Assembly (NCBI GenBank): GCA_934047225.1
Contig: OW203989.1
Location: 12,499,977-12,563,976, forward strand
Direction: 5' to 3'
Source: Ypsolopha sequella
Taxonomy: Eukaryota > Arthropoda > Insecta > Lepidoptera > Ypsolophidae
DNA length: 64,000 bases
The first letter of the stretch is position 1. Each line of letters opens with the position of its first letter. Below are positions 47,368 through 58,389 of this stretch, piece by piece. The position numbers and the translations under genes are program-made. The notes under the pieces were generated by a model, which had not been told where the DNA came from, made no database searches, and saw only the letters and a list, made by a program, of their open reading frames with translations.

Positions 47368-48746
47368 CCCGAAATAATAACGACATCACTCCCCCTATCT
47401 CCCCCTCTTTACAAATACCGTTATCCCAAACTACCCCTCCATCCCTAACAAACCTCTCTACCAATAATTCAACCAATCAACAAAACCCACAAAGCCCACC
47501 TACACAATCGCGACAAATATATTACCCAGAAGACCTTGGTCCATATATAGCTTACGTCGAATTAGTACAATCAACACCTTCTTCCGGTACTTCCCTACAT
47601 CCCGTAAAATTTGGATCATTTTTGTTCAAAAACAAAATGTTCAACATCCTAGAGGACGGAATTAAAAGAATTGGCAGAAACAGACTCTCCATTACTTTTA
47701 ATTCTTACAAAGATGCCAACGAACTCCTGACAAATGATATCCTTCCAAAACATAACTTCAAAGCCTATATTCCCTCAAATAACATCACGAGGATGGGGCT
47801 TGTTCGTGGCGTACCAACTGACTGGACGGACCAAGAAATTATCGAAAGCATTAAACTCCCATCAGGCACTGGTAACATCGTTAAAATAAGACGATTAAAT
47901 AGGAAAGTTGCCTCACAAGACTCCACTGTTCCCTCCTGGATCCCAACCCAAACGATAGTCCTAACATTTGACGGTCAAACCCTCCCTAAAAAAATATTCT
48001 GCTATTACTCAGCCCTTGAAGTTGAAAAATACATTTTCCCAACAATACAATGCTACTCCTGCTGTAGATTCGGCCACACTCGAGGAATCTGTAGATCCAA
48101 ACCAAAATGCTACAAATGCTCAGGTGACCATTCTGGGGACTCATGTTCCATTGGAAATAACGAAGCAATTTGCCTTTACTGCTCCGGTTCACACTATGCC
48201 ACCGACCGCACTTGTCCAGAACACCATAGACAGGCTAACATTAAGAATTATATGTCGTGTCATTCAGTTTCTTACATGGATGCGAGTAAAAATTTCCCCT
48301 CGGTCAAAAAATCATTCTCAGAAGTTCTATCTTCATCATCCCCTGCAGCTTCTCACATTATGCCTCAGAAACCTCACTCCAATTCCCTGACCACCATAAA
48401 ATCACAAAACAACATTAAAAAAAACTATAAAAAGACAATATTCTCAAACCCCTCTCCCCGTCCCATTCTTACCCCAGGATATGACCAACAAGCCCACAAT
48501 AACATAATCAAGCGTTTCACGATCCCCCCTCCTTCTAATGGTTGTGCCCTTGAAAATAATTCGTCTGCCCCTTCTGATAAAACCATTCGTATTGAGGAAA
48601 ATATACACTCACTGGTCTCAACCATAATAGAAATTATTTTCAAATGTAACTTACCGCACGACGTTGCTACAAAAATCATCAACTCTTTCACACAATCATT
48701 ATTTATATCACTTAATCATGGACAGAATCCTTCAGTGGAACATTAG
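47368..48746 (+). pseudogene. LINE ORF1 (gag-like RNA-binding protein), main part
   Basis: The frame continues from the 39814 ATG across the excised insertion (TRNNNDITPP...) and runs to a TAG at 48744-48746, giving about 540 residues in all. After a Pro/Ser/Thr/Asn-rich stretch come YYPEDLGPYIAYVELV and a basic region. Three Cys knuckles follow: CYSCCRFGHTRGIC, CYKCSGDHSGDSC and CLYCSGSHYATDRTC. Proteins of this type coat LINE RNA and help carry it to the target. The frame also stays open upstream to 47238, but that part belongs to the insertion and lacks an ATG. Its last 29 bases overlap ORF2. Confidence 0.85.
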
Positions 48747-51700
48747 AAGCATCTCAAATAAACGTTCTGACTTCATCTACCTCCTTAACAAATTCAAACC
48801 CTTTTTATGTGCAATTTCAGAAACCTGGCTCAGCCCAGGTTCTATTTTTAAGATCTCAGGTTATAAATGCATAAGAGATGATAGAAGTGACTCCTACGGT
48901 GGAAGTGCTATCTTCATCAAAAGAAACATCCCCTTTTCTATAATTCCTTTACAATACAACAACCCCAATATGAATGCTGTAGCTATCATAGTAAATAACA
49001 TTACCTACATATCTATATACCTCCCCAAAAAAGACAACTCTTTTCTTTCAGCTATAAGTAATATCCTTAACTTTGTATCTCAACCTCTTGTCCTTTTTGG
49101 AGACTTCAATTATCATCACCAATCTTGGGGTGCCCCTCAAAATGATATTTTTGCGAACAAACTTATTGAAATTATTGACGAATTTAATCTTTGTACTCTC
49201 AATGATGGCTCACATACCCGTAGAATTACCCCAGGTCAGAACCCTAGTTATGTTGACCTAACCTTTTGCTCATCATCATTAGCAAGCCTATTATACTGGT
49301 CACGTCTTCCTCTCACTCTAGGCTCAGACCATTTTCCTATATCCATCTCTTTCCCATCCCAAAACAGATATATTCCATCACTCCCTCCCCTATTACCATA
49401 TATCCTTAATAATGGTGATTGGTCTAAATTCAGTGATTTAGTCGACCTTGATATTACAAATCTCCCTACTCCCTCTTCATCAAACACCGAAGAATGCATA
49501 AAAAAATTCACAGATTCTCTGATATCTGCAGCAAACGCTATTTTAAAAAAAAAGAACTCTGCTAAAGGTAAAATTAGTTCCCCACCTTGGTGGGATCAAG
49601 AATGTTCCGAAGCTATAAAAAAACGTAAAGAAAAAGAATTGATCTGCAATAATTTCCTAAACCTCTCCAATTTTCTAGATCTCAGGAACACCGAAGCAGC
49701 GACAAAAAGACTTCTCCGTAAAAAGAAATCCCAAGGATGGAAAAAATTTTGTTCCTCTCTCTCTCCTCAAACACCTTCAAGTATTGTCTGGAAAAACATT
49801 AGACGTTTTAGGTCAGGTCGTAATGAAGATGACTCCAATTCTGCTTTCTACACTTCCTGGGTAAATAAATTCATGGATAAACTCGCCCCAACCACAGTTC
49901 CTAACTATGACTCCATGCCATACAACTACACTTCATCTTCCTCTAGCCCTCTTGACTGTCACTTCACACTCCAAGAACTCTCTCTAGTACTAGACCATGT
50001 CAAAGACTCAGCCCCCGGTCCGGATGGTATACCTTATTCCTTTCTGTATCATTTTAACTTATCTTCCAGAAGCTACCTCTTGAACTTAATAAATCTAATT
50101 GTTGAAACTGGACACATCCCCCAATCCTGGAAGAGACAAATCATTATTCCTAAATTAAAACCATCTAAGGACCCATCTGACCCATCCGCCTACAGACCGT
50201 TAGCCTTATCTTCCGTCATCCCTAAAGTCGTTGAATATCTTACAAAAAATCGATTAGAATGGCACCTTGAACACCATAGTCTACTGGCAAAATCTCAATA
50301 TGGCTTTAGAAAAGGGAGAAGTGTTACTGATAGTCACAGCATTCTTACCACAGATATCCATCTAGCATTTTCCAGAAACGAATCACTAGTTGCTGCCTTT
50401 TTGGATATCTCTGCAGCCTATGATAACGTCAACCTCTTAATACTCAAAAACAAATTATTAGTACAAAAAATCCCATTAAAAATAGTTAATTTCATTTTTA
50501 ATTTATTGATAGAGAGAACTATTGTCTTGAGACATCCCGGCATCGATATCCCCCCAAGACAGGCATGGAAAGGCCTTCCACAGGGATCTGATGTTTACAC
50601 AGCTGACCTTGAACGATCTGTTACCACCACCTGCAGAATTCTTCAATATGCTGATGACCTTCTGATTTATAACAATCATAAAATTATTCCTACAGCAGTC
50701 GATAATATTAATTCCGGTCTGGATTCCCTTTCTACATGGTTAACATCCCATGATTTATCCCTTTCTCCCTCTAAAAGTGTTGTTGTTGTTTTTACAAGAA
50801 AACGCATCATCCCACCGGTTAACATTTTTTGTGAAGGTTCTCCTGTTCCAATTGAAAAAGAAGCCAAATTCCTTGGTAAAATATTCGACTCCAAAATGAC
50901 TGGTAATTCCCATATTCACCTCATTCTCAAAAAATGCGAACGCAATATAAACATTCTTCGATGCTTGAGAGGAGTCTGGTGGGGGGCCCATCCTTTCTCC
51001 CTCCGTCTTTTATATAATGCAATTATTAGAAGTATTCTTGATTTCGGATCATTCACCCTCGTACCCGCAAACAAACAATCATTAAAAAAATTAGAAGTTA
51101 TCCAGGCCAAATGCTTACGACTAGTCATTGGGGCCATGAAAAGTTCCCCAATAAACGCTCTGCAAGTCGAATCAGCTGATCCTCCATTAAACATCAGAAG
51201 ACAATTCTTGTCGGACCGTTTCCTTTTTAAAATTTGTCAATTTTCTAACCACCCCCTCATCCCAAAACTTCTTCTTCTGGATAATTACGTACATAGAAAC
51301 CCCTTCTGGTCAAACAAAACCATTCCCTGTTTAATCAAAAGTTTTAGGAAACTTGGTGCCATTAAATTTGACATCCACAAATTTTCTCATCATCCAAATT
51401 TTCGCTTTGATTTCGAATCATTAATTTTCCAACCAAACATCCACATAACTTTAGATATAAATAAAGACTCCCCTAATACAGAAACTTAACTCCGGAACAT
51501 TATACATCAAAGGTGGTCCGATTATGATATATTTTTCACAGACTCGTCAAAATTAAATCCGGAGGGTTCAGTTGGCTCCGCCTTTTATCATGAATCAGGC
51601 AATGTTTCGAAATTATTCAAATACCCATTCATTAGTACAGTCTTCACAGGAGAGTGCATGGCCATTCTAGAATCAATCAAATATATATTAGAACACAACT

Positions 51701-52395
51701 TAGATAAATCTTTAATACTTTCCGACTGTCACTCTGCACTCCAGTCTATCATATCCAACCCCTTCGATAAAAATTCAATATGTCCTATCGCCCTCGAAAT
51801 AAAACATTTACTTAAATTAGCATCACTTTCTAGTCTTGACATAATTCTTGCCTGGATTCCTGGCCATTCTGGGATTAAGGGTAATGAAATAGCTGATTCC
51901 TTAGCCAAAACAGCCACCACTCACGGGGAAAAAAATAATTTCAAAATATACTCCCATGACTTAATTCTCCTTCCAGTTCAATACATTTCTAAATCATGGA
52001 ACAATTCTTGGAAATCCAGCAGCTTCATTAAAGGAAAACACCTATTCAACATCCAACCTTCAATAAAATTAAAACCATGGTTCTCTAAAATCAAGTTCAG
52101 TAAAAAAATCACCTCTATAATATCAAGGTTACGTTTAGGTCATTGTTGCTCTCCGGCCCACCTTGCAAGAATAAGGATTCGGGACCACTCCCTTTGTGAA
52201 TGTGGAATTGAAGATGGTACAATTGAACATATTTTATTTAACTGTCCCATAAATAACTCTCCTTCTTTATTAGACCTTTTAATTATTAACAAAGTAAATC
52301 TCCCAACTAGTCCTTCATGTATCCTTTCCTTTTCTGATAAAGACTCCGCTAGAGCATTAGCCTCATTCTTAGTCCTCAACAAAATCACACTGTAG
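48718..52395 (+). pseudogene. LINE ORF2: endonuclease, reverse transcriptase, RNase H; inactivated
   Basis: The ATG at 48718 (MDRILQWNIRSI) is preferred because the endonuclease starts immediately. APE-type endonuclease signs are WNIRS, SETWLS, FGDFNYHH and GSDHFPI, covering about 230 residues. Reverse transcriptase follows, with YRPLALSSVIPK, AFLDISAAYDNV and the catalytic YADD (about 50650). Next come RNase H with FFTDSSKL, GECMAI, LSDCHSALQ and AWIPGHSGIKGNEIADSLAK, and a Cys/His-type end (CECGIEDGTIEHILFNC). Two lesions are visible. About seven residues expected after GLPQGS are missing in frame (near 50590). A TAA at 51487-51489 separates reverse transcriptase from RNase H, which continues in the same frame to a TAG at 52395. 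Confidence 0.9.
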
Positions 52396-52680
52396 CTAAG
52401 TAGACCACTATAATCCATTGCAGATGTCATCCAACCCTTCTTATTTATCTAACTGTATAATTAAAACAGGTATACCTTACTATATACTAGTAATATCCTT
52501 AAGTTTATTCTTCCACTATGTATCTAACTTCACCATACGAAGCCAACTTTTATTTTACTCATCTTCATACGTATATTACATTTCCATCGATCGATATTTA
52601 TATTTATTATAATTTTATTTCTCTCAAGAGGTAATAACTCGTCCCTCCCTTCTTCTTATTATACATTATACTTTTCTTTT
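52396..52680 (+). other. LINE 3' UTR, first part
   Basis: This is non-coding and T-rich. It ends where the AACCGACTTC repeat begins. The LINE's sequence seems to resume at about 53805 and ends 'ggagtccgtacttgccat' plus poly-A. Confidence 0.5.
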
Positions 52681-53444
52681 TAACCGACTTCAAAAAGGAG
52701 GCGGTTCTCAATTCGACGGTATGTTTTTTTTTTTTTTTTTTGGCGTTGTTACTCCATAACTCCGTCATTTCTGAACCGATTTGAACAATTATTTTTTTGT
52801 TTGAAAGAGTGTACTTTCAGGTAGGTCCCATTTTAGGTTTGGTCATGATCTGATGAAGGTCTTCAGAGATAGGCAGTGGAACTCCTCAGAAAATGACAGC
52901 ATACCTCTCGAAATTGAGGTAATCGCTTTGTACCTGGGTGCTGATTACAAGGTATTACTTGAAAATCATCATTCTTTCACCTGACCTTCGATCCTGGCTT
53001 CATCACCATATTCACCATAGAACTCCTCAACGGATCAGAGCACTTAACTCGAGATTGCGGCAATCACTGCGTTAGGGTGCTAATTCAAGGGTATTACTTG
53101 GAGATTACCAGAATACCCACCTGACCTTCGATCCTGGCTTCATCACCATAGAACTCCTCAACGGATGACAGCACATAACTTTGGATTGCGGCAATCAGTT
53201 TGTGTTATGGTGCTCATTGCAGGGCATTGCTTGAAAATTGCCAGTGTACCCACCTGACCTTCGATCTTGGCTTCATCACCGTAGAACTCTTTAACGAATG
53301 ACAGCACATAACTCGAGATTGATAGCAGGAAGCTACTCAAACATAGCTACTTATACTCACTTGAACTTCGTTTCATATTAAAACGACGTTTGCAAGAACT
53401 ACCCATATTTCACAATTTAACCCAGCAACACTAAAAAATGTGAA
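52681..53444 (+). repeat. Lepidopteran 'accgacttcaaaaaggagg' repeat with 133-140-bp tandem units
   Basis: The opening 'aaccgacttcaaaaaggagg' followed by 'ggttctcaattcgac' and 'aactccgtcatttctgaacc' is a common lepidopteran repeat start. Three tandem units follow, marked by 'cacctgaccttcgatc' at 52978, 53118 and 53251. They end in about 100 bp of unrelated DNA. Insertion in the LINE 3' UTR is likely. Confidence 0.65.
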
Positions 53445-53804
53445 ATAAAATAAACTTTTAACAAAAAAATAGCAACCGACTTCAATAGTAACAGCAGTCA
53501 TTCACTAAAAAGTTAATAATAATTCTATAAAGACCGATGGTACCGAAGCAACACTTTTGCCGACTTCTTTCTTTCTGAAACATTATGTTATCTAGAAGTC
53601 GGCGTATTTCCTACGATATAGCAACATAAAAACCAATATAAGAACGCCGACTTCTAGATAACATAACGTTTCAGGAAGAAAGAAGTCGGCAAAAGTGTTG
53701 CTTCGGTACCATCGGTCTTTATAGAATTATTATTAACTTTTTAGTGAATGACTGCTGTTACTATTGAAGTCGGTTGCTATTTTTTTGTTAAAAGTTTATT
53801 TTAT
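53445..53804. repeat. 360-bp near-perfect palindrome with 'accgacttc' arms
   Basis: Arms of about 160 bp (53445-53606 and 53650-53804) are almost identical inverted copies separated by about 43 bp. Each arm holds 'gcaaccgacttcaatag' outside and 'ctagaagtcggcgt' inside. The outer accgacttc motif matches the start of the repeat at 52681, so the two may belong to one composite element. Confidence 0.75.
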
Positions 53805-53888
53805 AATATCACTTGACGCTGGCAAAACTGACTCTTAAAAAAGGAGTCCGTACTTGCCATAAAAAAAAAAAAAAAATTACCAATTGAC

Positions 53889-55673
53889 TATTACTCAAAT
53901 TTTATGAGGTGACATTTATTCAAAATGTTTCATGTACTTTCACAGTTAGTTCTACAAATCAGGGGTTAAACAGTGTACCTTTTTTCTAGTTCATGTTGTT
54001 TGAATAAGGCAAATGTATCATATTTTGCTCGAGTACACTCACCCAAAGTTTTTACAATTAAACTGTTTCTGACGTTACTTCCTTATTATTCATTGTGTTT
54101 TAATGCTTCGAAATTGAACTTTGTTGAAAAGCTTTACCTGAAGTCATCACCAACTTATTTAATTAAGAAACTCAAATCAAGACAGTCACTCTTGGTTGTC
54201 TGAGAAATTAATTACAGAGTATTAATTCTTGGCAGAAATCACTATGCAAATCAAGTAAGTATAACTTGCTTGTAGGAAGGTAAGCGGGAAAATGGATCAT
54301 AGTCAGTTTTTTTTTACAAAAAAGAGGTGCTATCTTCTAAATGTGTTCTGTGACAATGATTTAGCAAAAACAGAACGTGTGAAAAAAAGAACACAGTCCA
54401 CAGAATATTCCTAAAGTCAGTGCTAAACGGTAAAAAAATGATCATTGTCTATGGACTGTGGCTATGGGCTGACCATAGACTTAGGATATACCATAGACTA
54501 AGGCTATGGGCTGACCATAGACTAAGGATTCTTATTCTAAAGGGATATTTACGTATATCCAAAGTCTGTGGGATATGCTGTATATCCTAAGTCATTTTAA
54601 AGAAAAAAAAAAAAAGTTTTTTAAGCATAATTTTTCTCAAGTTACTTATTTGAACCTTCTAACTTCTATTGACTTTGGTCTCTTTTTCCGCTTAACACTT
54701 GATACAATAAGAAAATTTGCATTGTTTAATCAGCCAGTAAATGCACAGTTGATGCGTGTAGTGAAAAGGTCCCGTAGGAATTAACTGATAATTAGAGTCA
54801 GTCAAAAAGTAGTTTTGCGATGACATCATAACAAAATATGATAATATGATCTCATAGCAAGTTTAAATGACGGGCAGCAGTGTCACTAGTACGTGGGTTT
54901 TCGCACCGCGCGCACCAACCCGCCACCGCCTGCTTGGCGGGCTACGGGCATTTTTTCCAGAAGGAGTGGAGAGAGTGGCAAAATCTTGAAAGGCGTGGCA
55001 GTGGATGAACTAGGCTGATGGGTGGACGGAATAAATTCAGAACTCAAAATTGCAAGACATATCTTTACACATCTTATTTAGCCTGTTGCCTTACTATAGA
55101 TATGATCAACAGCGACAAGTTAATCTTTATTGTACGTAATTTAACAATTTCATCCGATCTTTTGGTCACATTTGCCCTTACACATTGCTGTAATGGCATG
55201 TGTTTTCTGTACTCATGTAAGACATACATAAATACACGCTTTTTAGAGGATGCAGATTTCATCACTGTATTTTGGTCCTCAATTATTAGTATGAAGAGTT
55301 ACATGTTAGGTTATAATTTGGAGATAAAAATAAAATATGCATGCTATTAAAAAGAGTTAATAATTTGCATATATAAAAAGTTCTAATTGACTTCGATCCT
55401 AAAGTAATACACACGCGAAGGGAGCTCTTTTTTTCACGTAAACCATTAACGAATTCCCTTAGCGTACTGGTTAGTACTTCGTATTAACCTAATTAAGTTT
55501 GCTTAGTTTTTTCATTTTGTTGGTTTCATTCAAGTATAGGTGTAATTAATATTTAGCGATGATTGTGGTAAAATTGAGTTGTTGTTTTAGCAGAAAATTC
55601 ATTATTTATTTTAATTCAATTATTAAAAATGTAAAAACGTTTTTTTAAATCAAATATAAACCAATATAATCTA
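53889..55673. other. Non-coding DNA with a small dyad array and a SINE-like fragment
   Basis: Two units of about 42 bp at 54461-54530 contain 'gctatgggctgaccatagac'. Other dyads such as 'atatcctaag' follow to 54600. A SINE-like fragment is at 54869-55029. The open frame at 55018-55350 has no recognisable features. Confidence 0.45.
54869..55029 (+). mobile_element. SINE-like repeat, 5'-truncated copy
   Basis: This matches the last 160 bp of the repeat at 56124-56462, from 'gacgggcagc' to 'taggctgatgg', with diverged sequence between. It ends in a (TGGA)-like tail. Confidence 0.6.
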
Positions 55674-55957
55674 CAAGGTAAAATTTAATCAATCACCTGA
55701 ATTCGTACTGGAGACTCAGCTAGTGATCAGGAACGAGGTTCAATTACCACGTTTTTGGAAACAGGTGGTAAAAAATTTTTTTTGCGCCCATATTCACACT
55801 GGACTAGTTCAATTACAATTCCTAGTATAGGCAGTATATATACGAGCCAAACATATTTTTTTTCGAATTTCACCTTTCTGGCGGTTAACATTATTCCTAC
55901 CTGATCACTAACCGAGTCTCCAGTATGAATTCAGGCGGTTGATTAAATTTCACCTTA
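55674..55957. mobile_element. 284-bp MITE, CAAGGTAAAATTTAATCAAT ends
   Basis: The left arm (caaggtaaaatttaatcaat through gactcagctagtgatcagg) is inverted at the right (cctgatcactaaccgagtct through gattaaatttcacctta). TA precedes the left end. The blocks 'attcNtactNgagNct' and 'tagtgatcag' are shared with 42113-42375, though the outermost sequences differ. Confidence 0.65.
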
Positions 55958-56123
55958 TATTATATCAGAGATAAAATTTACTTACATCTAAACTAACACT
56001 CTCCTCTTCACCCCGCTTCGCTTCACTTCGCTCCGCTCGTCGTCGCACCTATTTTTTGACCTTTGGTGAATGATTTTCGGTTTCATTATTGTATAAGTAT
56101 GGTAGAGCAGGTGGTAGAAATGA

Positions 56124-56462
56124 TGCCAGGCTCGACTGTGGAGGTATCACCATCTTACTTGGGGACCCCCTCGAAGTAATTGGGAGGAGAGTAAGAGCAC
56201 AGCTCACAGGCAAAAACCAGGAGGCCCACCATGCCTGGGACCGATGAATGGCGGTATATCCATCCCTAATAGCCGGGCCTTATATGGAAAAGACTGGTGA
56301 CGGGCAGCGGCGTCACTGGTGCGAGGGCTTCCGGCTCCACGCTCACCAACCCGCCCCAGCGTGTGTGAGTATGGGCAATTCTTCCAGGATGACCGCCGTG
56401 AGTGGCAAAGTCCTGGAAAGGCTTATGTCCAGCGGTGGACGAAGTAGGCTGATGGATGGATG
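56124..56462 (+). mobile_element. About 340-bp SINE-like repeat, best copy
   Basis: It runs from 'gatgccaggctcgactgtgg' to a (TGGA)n tail at 56448-56462. It is collinear with the inverted copy at 27759-28110. An 82-base GC-rich stretch just left (55985-56060) holds 'cgcttcgcttcacttcgct', another frequent lepidopteran motif. No complete protein is encoded. Confidence 0.65.
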
Positions 56463-57254
56463 ATAAGTACGTACAATTGTATATGCATGGAATATTTTTA
56501 AACGCGAAGCTGTTGGATTAATTGGAATATACACATCCCAGCGAATCCTTTACATTGCATATTTGATGCATGTTTCATCCACGTAGTTTTTGAAGCAACA
56601 TTTTTTAAAATTTGTCGATCATTTTTATTGCGAATCAGCACGGTGAAAATATGGCCGTTCCAAACGGTATTGCCTGAAAAAGGCGGAAGCATTGTTGCCA
56701 AATCTGGCATCGAGCCAATCGTGGTATTTCAGTTAACTGTAATAGAATGCATGTAGTATTGAAGTAAAACATTTTTTTCTAAAACATGCAAAAAATTATG
56801 TTCAAGATACGGAAAATAATTGAAATCCTATATGTAGCTTTTATTCTTCAGATTGCATATGAAATGTGGGAAATACTAATTATTATCATAGTTAAAAAAC
56901 AAATAAAAATATTTTTGGCGATTGATAATTGTTTTAAATCCGGAGTATATAGCTATAAATATTTATCGTAGCTTCACGATTATTATAGCAGGAAGACAGA
57001 CTGATTAACAGACAAACTGAAACTTTGATTTTCACGGAACCTTGAAAATTTCTTAATTATTCGTTAATTTATCACGGTCAGAACACCGGGATAAAATACT
57101 CACTATTTATTTTAGAAAAAGGTATTCCATTGTAGGATCAATCCATCTACCGTCTACCTCCGCTCCTATTAAAATATTTATTGACGGTTATCTAAGCTAT
57201 TTTTGTATTTATAATACAAATATAGGGATACAATATATATATTACTTTATTATA

Positions 57255-57516
57255 CAACGTGTAACAGAAAGGTGTAACCATATTTGAATAGCTTATTCAG
57301 TCAATGGTATAGAACAACTTTTACTATGGAGCCAACCCTGAAATCTCAAAAAAGAAAACTGCCCTACCATACATTTCGGCCGAGCGGCATTGCATTTTTA
57401 TATGAAACAGTAAAATTTTTTTTTGAGATACAGTGTTTGTTCCATAGTAAAAGTTGTTGTATACCATTGACTGAATAAACTCTACAAATATGGTTACACC
57501 TTTCTGTTACACGTTG
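57255..57516. mobile_element. 262-bp hairpin MITE, CAACGTGTAACAG ends, TATA duplication
   Basis: The ends CAACGTGTAACAGAAAGGTG and their complement are flanked by TATA (57251-57254 and 57517-57520). The arms extend about 100 bp through 'aacaacttttactatggagc' (against 'gttccatagtaaaagttgtt'). The centre has 'tttcggccgagcgg'. It is the best copy of the family that includes 38214-38500. Confidence 0.75.
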
Positions 57517-57626
57517 TATATGTCACCGTATTTAAGTATAAGTATATTATTTAATTACTTTTTAATTAAAACTTTTATGTACACCGCCTTTACGATTTCT
57601 CTCCTTAAAACCTCATTTTAACCCAA

Positions 57627-57745
57627 AGGTTGTCTGGTAGAAATCGCTTTAAGCGATACGGCCGCCAATTGTTACCTTAATTGTAATTGTTTTATTTAAT
57701 ATGGTGCACAATAAAGAGTCTTTGTCTTGTCTTGTTAAACGTACT
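57627..57745 (+). repeat. LINE 3' UTR tail, copy 2
   Basis: 'ggttgtctggtagaaatcgc' followed by 'gccgccaattgttacc' and '...ggtgcacaataaagag' is the conserved tail of a common lepidopteran LINE. It is homologous to 26986-27034. Only the terminus is present. Confidence 0.55.
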
Positions 57746-58389
57746 AAAACAGTCAGCAGTAGTTGCAATCTTTTTTCCTGTTATTTACTGCACACACACA
57801 AACTTGTGTATGTATACATCTAGGTCACGTATAATATTGTATAAATAGAATAGTTTTAGGTCAATAATGAACTACTATTACTGACTTCATACTGAGTTGA
57901 TCTCAACCAACCTCCTCTCTTTATATTCCATCGATTTTAACGTGATAACGTGGTAGGGGGTTAGCCTGATTGCCGTTATTCAAGGCACAAATTTTACAGA
58001 GTGACGAGTGGCCTGACTGCAACAATCATAACGAGGTTCCAAATATTAACACGTTGATCTATTTACGTTTATCATATCACGTATCTATATTTATTTACTA
58101 TGTTGCTAATAGTTTTGAATTTGAACTATATTTTTTAGTTTGGAAATGACTGTTTTTGTTTATATACTTAAAATGTATACTTGATCTAATTATAGTACAT
58201 TAATTGTCAGATATTTATTCGAATGCAAGTATAATATAACTTATAATTTAGTTTCATCGTCACTCTCTACATCAAAACTATTCAAAAGAACCCAAAATCC
58301 TCATCAACATATCCAATCGGTATTCAAAAATTAAGGCGCTACGGAAAAAAAATCGACACTTTAAGAACTTGCATATCTACTTTAGTAAA

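Larger units (their letters stand above)
39626..53874 (+). mobile_element. I-group LINE, full-length but interrupted, with 14-bp target duplication
   Basis: The 14-mer aattaccaattgac occurs at 39612-39625 and at 53875-53888, directly after a poly-A run (53861-53874). Between them lie, in order, a 188-bp 5' UTR, the start of ORF1 (39814), a 7.3-kb foreign insertion, the rest of ORF1, ORF2 and a long 3' region that itself holds a repeat insertion. Without the insertions the element would be about 5.8 kb, normal for the I group. ORF1 has three CCHC knuckles and ORF2 has endonuclease, reverse transcriptase and RNase H, which is the I-group arrangement. Two lesions in ORF2 show it is dead. Confidence 0.8.
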
